From NCBI GenBank assembly GCA_934229335.1, contig CAKQDQ010000009.1, positions 1 to 49,964 of the forward strand: a stretch of 49,964 nucleotides of DNA, read 5' to 3'. The position numbers were made by a program, and so were the translations under genes. The stretch is from an uncultured Prevotella sp. (GTDB lineage Bacteria > Bacteroidota > Bacteroidia > Bacteroidales > Bacteroidaceae). This document shows, one piece after another, positions 43,503 to 49,964 of this stretch (position 1 is its first letter; each line of letters starts with the position of its first letter). The notes beneath the pieces are model-generated. The model ran no database searches, was not told where the DNA came from, and saw only the letters and a program-made list of their open reading frames with translations.

Positions 43503-44168
43503 CTACTTAAAGCCTACCTTGCACAGTATATCAGAGAAAGTGTAAGGTTGTGATAGTATTGCGAATATGGTCAAAGTGATGGCTGTTGTCACCATCACTA
43601 CGCGTGCGTTGAGTATCTCTCGTTTGGTGGCGAAATGTAGGTAGTGCTCATTTATCCACATTAGTACGGCACTAACAATGTATGCGAGCACAAAGCCTCC
43701 AAGTATGTCGCCAGGGTAGTGGTAGCCAAGGTATACACGAGAATAACATACCAGTAATGCCGTTACTATCATTGTGCGCGAAACTATTTTGTCGCGGAAG
43801 AACCTAACAACCACGAATGTCAGTAGCCAAATGTTGGCAGAGTGGGCGGAAGGAAAGCCGCAGCCACTCCCTCGCTTTCCGTTGACGATGTGAACCATAC
43901 TGGAAATGGGGTTGTCGGGGTTGCTGGGGCGTAGTCTTCCAATCCAAGGGCGCAGCAGATGAGCGTTAGCCCAGTCGGTAAAGAGCATGCCTGCGCCTAT
44001 GGTTATCAGTATGATGGCGACGCCCTTCCATGAGTAGTTGCGCCAGACTATGTACAGAATGCTGAAGTAAAGCGGTATCCATACAGTCTTAAGACTGATG
44101 AAATACATGAAATTGTCAAGAAAGACGTTGTGGTGTCCGTTGATAAAAAAGAAAAGTTGAGTATCCAT
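43503..44168 (-). CDS. PAP2-family membrane phosphatase
   Basis: 221 residues from the ATG at 44168; a longer frame to 44255 would add 29 residues with no membrane character. Five or six hydrophobic helices. The three PAP2 motifs are RPWIGRLRP, PSAHSANIW and SRVYLGYHYPGDILGG, carrying the catalytic His residues. Substrates in the family include phosphatidate, undecaprenyl diphosphate and lipid A phosphates; the exact one is not clear. Confidence 0.85.
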   Translation of the reverse strand: MDTQLFFFINGHHNVFLDNFMYFISLKTVWIPLYFSILYIVWRNYSWKGVAIILITIGAGMLFTDWANAHLLRPWIGRLRPSNPDNPISSMVHIVNGKRGSGCGFPSAHSANIWLLTFVVVRFFRDKIVSRTMIVTALLVCYSRVYLGYHYPGDILGGFVLAYIVSAVLMWINEHYLHFATKREILNARVVMVTTAITLTIFAILSQPYTFSDILCKVGFK

Positions 44169-44467
44169 GATTTTGTGATGTGGTTGTATTTCTTTTACGC
44201 TGCAATGCTTTGAGTCATAGCAGTAACATCGAAGAAGAGTTTGCAAAGTTAGCAAAAATATCCAAAAAAGTTACAAAATATAAAAGTTTTCTACCAAAAG
44301 CGTGTGCGAATGAAAAAAAAAGTGTAACTTTGCCTTTGAATAAACCGATAACCAACACTTTCTTTTTCGTAGAGTCTTGTTGCGGAATGACAGAGCGAAG
44401 CCGTTGCGATAGTGTACGAAAAGGAAAATAAGAAACTAACTAACAGCTATTATTCACAAATACTACT
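44169..44467. promoter_or_regulatory. Divergent region and rhaB leader
   Basis: A -7 box TAACTTTG at 44325-44332 (plus) predicts a rhaB start near 44340, with no good TTTG upstream, as expected for a promoter that needs an activator. The 130-nt leader contains CTTTTTCGTA (44362-44371) opposite TACGAAAAGG (44415-44424), a stem that could fold in RNA. On the minus strand TAACTTTG at 44244-44251 may serve the PAP2 gene. Confidence 0.55.
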
Positions 44468-45943
44468 ATGGAAAATAAATATTTCTTTGCCGTTGATTTA
44501 GGCGCGACAAGTGGTCGTACTATTGTAGGCGGACTAAACGATGGTAAGATTGAACTAAAGGAACTGACACGCTTTGATAATAATCTTATAGAGGTGAACG
44601 GTCACTTCTATTGGGATATTTATGCCCTTTATTTTGAGATTATCAAGGGTCTAAAGGAAGCGAAACGTCAAAACCTTAGCATTACCAGTATCGGTATCGA
44701 CACATGGGGAGTAGATTTTGTGTGCGTGGCAGAAGACGGTAGCGTCAGTCAGCCAATCGCATACCGCGACCCTCACACCTTCGATGCGATGGAGGATTAT
44801 CTTGAAAACGTAATGTCAAAGGAGAAGGTGTACGACGTTACGGGTATACAGTTCATGAACTTCAACTCTATCTTCCAGTTGTATGCCATGAAGCGTGCTG
44901 GCAATTCTGCTCTTAAGAATGCTCAGAAGATACTCTTTATACCAGATGCCTTAAGCTATATGCTGACAGGAAATATGGTATGCGAATATACTATAGCATC
45001 AACAGCTCAGCTGCTCGACCCACGTACAAAGCAACTTGACCCACGTCTGCTTGCTTCTCTTGGTCTTACGCAGTCTAAGTTTGGCAGAATGGTGAACCCT
45101 GGCGATCTTATCGGTGCGCTGACAGATGCCGTTCAGAAGGAAACAGGTCTCGGTGCTGTACCAGTGGTAGCCGTTGCAGGTCACGATACAGGCTCTGCCG
45201 TAGCAGCGGTGCCAGCAAAGAACGAGAAGTTCGCTTACCTCTCAAGCGGCACATGGTCGCTGATGGGTATAGAGACCAAGGAGGCAATAATAAATAAAGT
45301 GTCATACGACCGTAACTTCACTAACGAAGGTGGCATAGAAGGCACTACACGCTTCTTGAAAAATATCTGCGGTATGTGGCTGTATGAGCGTTGTCGTAAG
45401 GAGTGGACCGATGCTCCTAAGTCGCACCCAGAGCTACAGGCAGAGGCAATGAAGCAGCCTGCGTTCCAGAGCATCATCAATCCAGACGATCCAATGTTCG
45501 CAAACCCAGTCTCAATGGTAGAGGCAATAAAGAGCTACTGTGAGCAGACGGGTCAGCACGTGCCACAGGGTTACGCAGAGACCTGTCGTTGCATCTTTGA
45601 GAGTCTTGCTCTGCGTTACCGTCAGGTGTTCAGCTATCTCACCGAGATGGCGTCGTTCCCAATCGACGTTCTCCACATCATTGGTGGCGGATCACTCAAT
45701 AATTACCTCAACCAGTTTACTTCTAACTCTCTCGGAGTAGAGGTTCTCGCTGGTCCACAGGAAGGAACAGCGTTAGGCAATATCATGGTTCAGGCAAAGG
45801 CTGCAGGCGAGGTGAAAGACCTTTGGGATATGCGTAAGGTAATAGCCAATAGTCTTGAGCTAAAGAGATTCACTCCAGCCGATAAGGAAGAGTGGGACAA
45901 GGCATACGAGAGATTCCTCGACATCGTAGCAAAGAAAGGGTAG
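44468..45943 (+). CDS. rhaB: L-rhamnulokinase
   Basis: 491 residues, FGGY kinase family. It phosphorylates L-rhamnulose at C1 with ATP. The phosphate-1 motif FAVDLGATSGRTIVGG starts near residue 7; GIDTWGVDFVCV and AVAGHDTGSAVAAVP hold catalytic and binding residues, and HIIGGGSLNNYLNQF is the adenosine motif. It is the first gene of the rhamnose operon; the gap to rhaA (257 bp) holds a repeat element. Confidence 0.94.
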   Translation: MENKYFFAVDLGATSGRTIVGGLNDGKIELKELTRFDNNLIEVNGHFYWDIYALYFEIIKGLKEAKRQNLSITSIGIDTWGVDFVCVAEDGSVSQPIAYRDPHTFDAMEDYLENVMSKEKVYDVTGIQFMNFNSIFQLYAMKRAGNSALKNAQKILFIPDALSYMLTGNMVCEYTIASTAQLLDPRTKQLDPRLLASLGLTQSKFGRMVNPGDLIGALTDAVQKETGLGAVPVVAVAGHDTGSAVAAVPAKNEKFAYLSSGTWSLMGIETKEAIINKVSYDRNFTNEGGIEGTTRFLKNICGMWLYERCRKEWTDAPKSHPELQAEAMKQPAFQSIINPDDPMFANPVSMVEAIKSYCEQTGQHVPQGYAETCRCIFESLALRYRQVFSYLTEMASFPIDVLHIIGGGSLNNYLNQFTSNSLGVEVLAGPQEGTALGNIMVQAKAAGEVKDLWDMRKVIANSLELKRFTPADKEEWDKAYERFLDIVAKKG

Positions 45944-46200
45944 CCCCGTTACGTTACATATCAACTTACAATCTGAAAGCAATCTAATCGCCTTGCGATT
46001 GCATAGCTTTCGCATGATGATTAGGTACAAATCGCAAGACGAAAGCACCCAAATAGCATAGCGGAAGTAAACTGGTGAAAATTGTAAGAAAAAGATGCGC
46101 TTTTACTTATAGATTGTAATAATTATGTGTATAGACAGCGTTATCAGATATAAACAAGAACTATAATACATCAAAATACAAAACAAAACTAACTAAGACA
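45944..46200. other. Gap between rhaB and rhaA holding a repeat element
   Basis: 257 bp with no gene. The locus-D repeat occupies 45966-46119; the remaining 80 bp before rhaA are A-rich leader sequence without a full promoter consensus. Confidence 0.7.
45966..46119. repeat. 154-bp element with 22-bp periodicity (locus D)
   Basis: It begins TTACAATCTGAAAGC and ends CTTATAGATTGTAA, close to inverted ends. Successive 22-bp blocks start GAAAGCAATC, GATTGCATAG, GATTAGGTAC, GAAAGCACCC and GGAAGTAAAC. Block 1 is nearly identical to the units of locus C; block 2 carries ATAGCTTTCGC, the inverse. AATCGC-CTT-GCGATT forms a hairpin. Its sister copy is 23231-23385. Confidence 0.82.
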
Positions 46201-47454
46201 ATGAAAGCAGAACTTATTTCACAAGCTTATGCCGTAGCCAAAGAACGCTACGCAGAAATTGGTATCGACACAGAAGCAGTCCTCAAGCAGTTGCAGGACT
46301 TTCACCTCTCTCTCCACTGCTGGCAGGCAGACGACGTAAAGGGTTTTGAGGTACAGGCAGGCGCAATGTCTGGTGGTATACAGTCAACAGGAAACTTCCC
46401 TGGAGCTGCTCGCAATATCGACGAACTGCGTCAGGATATCCTCAAGGCTAAGAGCCTTATCCCAGGTACCCACCGTTTGAACCTTCACGAGATTTATGGT
46501 GACTTCAAAGGTAAGGTAGTAGACCGTGACGAGGTAACAGTAGAGTACTTCCAGTCATGGATAGATTGGGCAAAGGAGAATAACACAAAGCTCGACTTCA
46601 ACTCATCAAGCTTCTCACACCCAAAGTCTGGTAATCTCTCTCTCGCTAACCCTGACGAGGGCATCCGCCAGTTCTGGGTAGAGCACACAAAGCGTTGCCG
46701 TGACATCGCTAACGCTATGGGTGAGGCACAGAATGACCCATGTATCATGAACCTCTGGGTGCATGATGGTTGCAAGGATGTATCAGTAAACCACGCTCTT
46801 TATCGTAACATCCTTAAGAAGTCACTCGACGAAATCTTTGCAAAGAAGCAGCCTATGATGAAGGACTGTATCGAGGGTAAGGTATTCGGCATCGGTCTTG
46901 AGTCATTCACAGTAGGTTCTCACGACTTCTACACAGCATACGCAGCACAGAACGACAAGATTCTGACTATCGATACAGGTCACTATCATCCAACAGAGTC
47001 TCCAGCAGACAAGGTATCTGCCGTTCTCCCATTCCTCAAGGAGCTCATGCTTCACGTATCTCGCCCAGTACGTTGGGACTCAGACCACGTAACCATCATG
47101 GACGATCCTACACAGGAGCTGTTCTTCGAGATAGTACGTGCAGGTGCTCTCGACCGTGTACACTATGGTCTTGACTTCTTCGATGGCTCAATCAACCGTA
47201 TCGGTGCTTACGTTATTGGTTCACGCGCTGCACAGAAGTGTATGCTTCGTGCTCTCCTTGAGCCACGTGAGACTCTCTCTAAGCTTGAGCTTGCTGGTGA
47301 AGGCTACAAGGTACTCGCTATCATGGAGGAGCAGAAGGCAATGCCTTGGCAGGCAGTATACGATGAGTTCTGCGTACGCAACAACGTTCCTGTAGGTCAG
47401 GAGTTCATCGCAGACATCGACCAGTACGTTGCTGACGTTACATCAAAGAGATAA
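46201..47454 (+). CDS. rhaA: L-rhamnose isomerase
   Basis: 417 residues. RhaA interconverts L-rhamnose and L-rhamnulose in a TIM barrel with two metal ions. Family stretches include LHCWQADDVKGFE, NLWVHDGCKDVSVN, TIDTGHYHPTESPADKVSA, RWDSDHVTIMDD and YGLDFFDGSINRIGA, which together hold the His, Asp and Glu metal ligands. Normal length. Codon bias is strong, like that of the ribosomal genes here, so it is probably highly expressed on rhamnose. Confidence 0.96.
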   Translation: MKAELISQAYAVAKERYAEIGIDTEAVLKQLQDFHLSLHCWQADDVKGFEVQAGAMSGGIQSTGNFPGAARNIDELRQDILKAKSLIPGTHRLNLHEIYGDFKGKVVDRDEVTVEYFQSWIDWAKENNTKLDFNSSSFSHPKSGNLSLANPDEGIRQFWVEHTKRCRDIANAMGEAQNDPCIMNLWVHDGCKDVSVNHALYRNILKKSLDEIFAKKQPMMKDCIEGKVFGIGLESFTVGSHDFYTAYAAQNDKILTIDTGHYHPTESPADKVSAVLPFLKELMLHVSRPVRWDSDHVTIMDDPTQELFFEIVRAGALDRVHYGLDFFDGSINRIGAYVIGSRAAQKCMLRALLEPRETLSKLELAGEGYKVLAIMEEQKAMPWQAVYDEFCVRNNVPVGQEFIADIDQYVADVTSKR

Positions 47455-47483
47455 TAACGAACTATAATTAATTCATAATAGAT

Positions 47484-47558
47484 AATTCACAATGCATAAT
47501 CGGCTTCGCACAGGCGTATTTATACCATTTGCGGGAGGCTGATGGTGCATTGTGAATT
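47484..47558. repeat. Hairpin between rhaA and rhaT
   Basis: AATTCACAATGCA (47484-47496) pairs perfectly with TGCATTGTGAATT (47546-47558) across a 49-base loop, with partial pairing outside (TTCATAAT/TTATGA). No T-run follows. It overlaps the upstream GTG frame at 47552, supporting the ATG at 47603 as the rhaT start. Confidence 0.7.
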
Positions 47559-47602
47559 TGTGTTATGAGTTGGATATTCACCCAATAACAGAAACCGCAG
47601 AT

Positions 47603-48637
47603 ATGGAAATCGTAATAGGATTATTAATCATTGCCATAGGAGCCTTCTGCCAGTCAAGCTGCTATGTTCCTATCAACAAGATAAAAAACTGGTCGTGGGA
47701 GTCATACTGGATAATACAGGGAGTCTTCGCATGGCTAATATGTCCGCTGCTCGGTGCCTTGCTCGCCGTGCCAGAGGGACGCTCTTTAATGGAGCTTTAT
47801 ACAGGAGCCAACCCATTTAACGTACTGATGACGCTCTTCTTTGGAGTACTGTGGGGCGTTGGTGGACTTACCTTCGGACTCTCCATGCGCTATCTCGGCG
47901 TAGCCCTCGGACAGTCTATCGCCCTCGGAACGTGCGCAGGACTCGGCACAATCATGGGGCCCGTGCTGCTTAATGTATTCTTCCCAGAGCAAGACGCATT
48001 ATCAAAACTCACCGCAGCCGTAATAATCGGTGTGGTAGTAACACTCATCGGTATCGCCATAATAGGTGTGGCAGGCTCAATGAAGAGTGCTTCACTCTCA
48101 GAAGAAGAGAAGAAAGAGGCTGTCAAGGACTTCAACTTCCCTAAGGGACTCGCCATTGCCCTGCTTGCAGGCTTTATGAGTGGCTGCTTCAATGTAGGAC
48201 TTGCTTTTGGTGGAGATATATGCTTTGCTGAGACAGACCCTATGTACAAGGCACTCCCTGCGATACTACTTGTGACGTTAGGCGGATTCGTTACCAACGC
48301 CATCTACTGCTTCTACCAGAATCAGAAGAACAATACATGGTGCGATTATGCCAAAGGTGAGGTGTGGGGCAACAACCTGCTCTTCTGTGCACTTGCAGGA
48401 GCACTGTGGTATAGTCAGTTCTTCGGACTATCATTAGGTCAGGGCTTCTTGCAGGATTCACCAGACTTGCTCACCTTCTCTTTCTGTATCCTCATGGCAC
48501 TCAACGTTACATTCTCTAACGTATGGGGCATCATACTGAAGGAATGGAAGGGATGTTCAGATAAGACGATACTCGTTCTTGTCATCGGACTGGTAGTCTT
48601 GGTAGTGTCAAGCTTCCTGCCACAGTTGATAGGGTGA
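47603..48637 (+). CDS. rhaT: L-rhamnose/proton symporter
   Basis: 344 residues from the ATG at 47603, chosen over a GTG at 47552 that lies inside a hairpin. About ten membrane helices and the RhaT signatures: IGAFCQSSCYVPINKIKNWSWE near the N-terminus, WGVGGLTFGLSMRYLGVALGQS and GFMSGCFNVGLAFG. It imports L-rhamnose with H+. It sits between the isomerase and aldolase, which is a usual Bacteroidales order. Confidence 0.93.
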   Translation: MEIVIGLLIIAIGAFCQSSCYVPINKIKNWSWESYWIIQGVFAWLICPLLGALLAVPEGRSLMELYTGANPFNVLMTLFFGVLWGVGGLTFGLSMRYLGVALGQSIALGTCAGLGTIMGPVLLNVFFPEQDALSKLTAAVIIGVVVTLIGIAIIGVAGSMKSASLSEEEKKEAVKDFNFPKGLAIALLAGFMSGCFNVGLAFGGDICFAETDPMYKALPAILLVTLGGFVTNAIYCFYQNQKNNTWCDYAKGEVWGNNLLFCALAGALWYSQFFGLSLGQGFLQDSPDLLTFSFCILMALNVTFSNVWGIILKEWKGCSDKTILVLVIGLVVLVVSSFLPQLIG

Positions 48638-48679
48638 TAAGAAAAACACATGAAATAGTTTAATAAAAAGCATAAAGAA

Positions 48680-49501
48680 ATGAAAAGCATCTTAGAAGGC
48701 CGTCCAGGACTTGAGGCGGTAGTAAATCAAATTGCGGAAGTAACAGGTTATCTCTGGCAGAAAGGTTGGGCAGAGCGTAACGGTGGTAATATCACAGTAA
48801 ACGTTACTGAGTTTATGGACGATGAGTGTAAGGCTCTTCCTGCCATCGCACCCGTAAAGCAAATAGGCATGACACTGCCACACCTAAAGGGTAAATACTT
48901 CTATTGCAAAGGCACAGGCAAGCGTATGCGCGACCTCGCCCGTTGGCCTATGCAGAACGGTTCTATCGTTCGCATCTGCGACGATTGTGCAAGTTACGAG
49001 ATAATTGCTGACGAACCTGTAATGCCTACATCAGAACTCCCAACACACCTTGCGCTACAGAACTACCTGTTGGAGACTGGTTCATGCTACAAGGCTACGT
49101 TACACACACACCCAATCGAACTCGTTGCAATGTCGCACATAGAACGTTTCTTGCGCGGTGACGAGATGACTCGTGTGCTGTGGTCTATGATTCCTGAGAC
49201 ACTCGCCTTCGCACCGCTCGGCATAGGCATCGTGCCTTACGGCCTGCCATCATCAGTAGAGCTGGCAAAGGATACACTGGAACAGATAAAGAAGCACGAC
49301 GTAGTATTGTGGGAGAAGCACGGAACCGTAGCTGTAGGTCAGGACATCATGGACGCTTTCGACCAGACTGACGTGCTCTGTAAGGCTGCCAACATCTATA
49401 TGTGCGCAAAGAACATGGGTAGCGAGCCAGACGGAATGACACCAGAAGCAATGAAAGAGGTACAGGATGTATTCAACCTGCCTAAGACACGCCCATGCTA
49501 A
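48680..49501 (+). CDS. rhaD: L-rhamnulose-1-phosphate aldolase
   Basis: 273 residues, class II (zinc) aldolase. It cleaves L-rhamnulose 1-phosphate to DHAP and L-lactaldehyde. The zinc His pair is in LHTHPIELVAMSH, with the third His in VVLWEKHGTVAVG, and GWAERNGGNITVN starts the substrate loop. It closes the operon; no lactaldehyde reductase (fucO) or rhaR/rhaS-type regulator lies in the window. Confidence 0.95.
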   Translation: MKSILEGRPGLEAVVNQIAEVTGYLWQKGWAERNGGNITVNVTEFMDDECKALPAIAPVKQIGMTLPHLKGKYFYCKGTGKRMRDLARWPMQNGSIVRICDDCASYEIIADEPVMPTSELPTHLALQNYLLETGSCYKATLHTHPIELVAMSHIERFLRGDEMTRVLWSMIPETLAFAPLGIGIVPYGLPSSVELAKDTLEQIKKHDVVLWEKHGTVAVGQDIMDAFDQTDVLCKAANIYMCAKNMGSEPDGMTPEAMKEVQDVFNLPKTRPC

Positions 49502-49565
49502 GCAGAGCAACAAAATAATACAGTAACGCAAAAGTAAACAAAACATAAGTTTACTACACACACAA

Positions 49566-49611
49566 CGAGGAAACGGAAGTACCTTTTACAGGTATCTCCG
49601 CTTCCTTTTTC
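49566..49611 (+). terminator. Terminator of the rha operon
   Basis: GGAAACGGAAGTACCT pairs with AGGTATCTCCGCTTCC with two or three imperfect positions, followed by five T. Confidence 0.82.
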
Positions 49612-49670
49612 ATTTTCTGTTACTATAGAACCACCCCTTTATTATTGTAACAAGAAAATCAAAGTAAAAG

Positions 49671-49702
49671 TTTGGCGGTTTGCGAAAAAGTCTGTACCTT
49701 TG
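49671..49702 (+). promoter_or_regulatory. Promoter of the terminal lipoprotein gene
   Basis: TTTG at 49671-49674, 20-bp spacer, TACCTTTG at 49695-49702, a full match to the Bacteroidetes consensus. The ATG follows 30 bp later. Confidence 0.75.
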
Positions 49703-49732
49703 CACCATATCCTAAAATAAGGTATTGATTCA

Positions 49733-49964
49733 ATGCGTAATAAGTATATAAAATTATTTTCTTTCGTATTCATATTGACATTAGTGATGGCAGGATGCCG
49801 TAAAGACCCCAAGGACGTAGAGGAGCTACAGTTAGAAGCCGAGACAACGTTTGTGGTGAAGAATGATTCTATGATATACGGTTTGACGTGCGATGGCACT
49901 ACTGATTCGGTGGTCGTTATATGGCCATTCGGTGGCGACCCCGTGACGTATAGCTGCATAGACG
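49733..49964 (+). CDS. Lipoprotein, 3' end outside the window
   Basis: The first 77 codons of a gene cut by the window edge. A lipoprotein signal with lipobox VMAGC (Cys22) and then an acidic stretch (KDPKDVEELQLEAE) and the start of a beta-rich domain. The consensus promoter just upstream supports it. The family cannot be called from this fragment. Confidence 0.75.
   Translation, partial: MRNKYIKLFSFVFILTLVMAGCRKDPKDVEELQLEAETTFVVKNDSMIYGLTCDGTTDSVVVIWPFGGDPVTYSCID

Noticed and set aside
3244..46119. CRISPR-like regular repeats
   Set aside because: The 22-bp units are directly joined with no unique spacers, and no cas gene is present in the window.
49642..49959. 105-codon minus-strand frame at the right edge
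   Set aside because: The plus strand has a full promoter and a lipoprotein signal over the same bases, which explains the region better.

Overview
The window is a stretch of chromosome from a member of the Bacteroidales, most likely Prevotella or a close relative in Prevotellaceae. The evidence is the set of Bacteroidetes-restricted families (DUF4290, DUF5606, DUF4738, an Omp beta-barrel TonB-receptor relative, a lysyl-tRNA synthetase with a C-terminal extension), the gene orders tsaB-DUF4290-murA-rimM-dxr-rseP-gmk and nusB-yajC-ybbR-coaE, and many promoters of the Bacteroidetes type (TTTG, about 20 bp, TAnnTTTG). I assign the genus from memory of gene content, not from a search. No rRNA, tRNA, CRISPR array, prophage or insertion sequence with a recognisable transposase of the DDE type was seen.

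Layout. 1-5 kb: a porin, a membrane-anchored TPR protein, a DUF4738 lipoprotein, a 0.9-kb repeat-filled gap, a small secreted protein and a guanine-deaminase-like enzyme. 5-13 kb: yicC, then divergently the housekeeping operon tsaB, DUF4290, murA, rimM, dxr, rseP, gmk. 13-17 kb: an acyl-CoA ligase, a 1.2-kb gap holding two 22-bp tandem arrays and a possible small RNA, and an OmpA-like lipoprotein. 17-20 kb: trigger factor and an AAA-ATPase/PD-(D/E)XK gene broken by two in-frame stops. 20-24.4 kb: acyl-CoA dehydrogenase with electron-transfer flavoprotein subunits (order of transcription etfB, etfA, dehydrogenase). 25-29 kb: an Rpn-type nuclease with an inverted-repeat element at its 3' end, a BASS-family transporter and dnaX. 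29-35 kb: the nusB-yajC-ybbR-coaE-DUF5606-queF operon and, divergently, rplY, pth and an S4-domain protein. 35-44 kb: a large TonB-receptor-like outer-membrane protein, a sensor-less histidine kinase, a single-domain response regulator, gpsA, lysS and a PAP2 phosphatase. 44-49.5 kb: an L-rhamnose operon, rhaB-rhaA-rhaT-rhaD, followed by the start of a lipoprotein gene cut by the window end.

The genes fall into three working sets. Core growth functions (cell-wall precursor synthesis, isoprenoid synthesis, translation factors, tRNA modification and charging, DNA polymerase clamp loader) make up most of it. Two catabolic sets stand out: L-rhamnose uptake and cleavage to DHAP and L-lactaldehyde, and an acyl-CoA oxidation module (ligase, dehydrogenase, Etf).

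The most unusual signal lies between genes. Six intergenic loci carry arrays with the same 22-bp period although they belong to at least three different sequence families. Two of them (23231-23385 and 45966-46119) are near-equal-length elements with matching TTACAATCT...AGATT(G/A)TAA ends, and each sits between the first and second gene of a catabolic operon. Nearby, ATTAAT boxes spaced 10-11 bp form a 40-bp inverted repeat. I do not recognise these as a described family. Other points worth checking are a MurA with Asp in place of the fosfomycin-target Cys, and the two TTA/TTG-to-stop changes in the AAA-ATPase gene.
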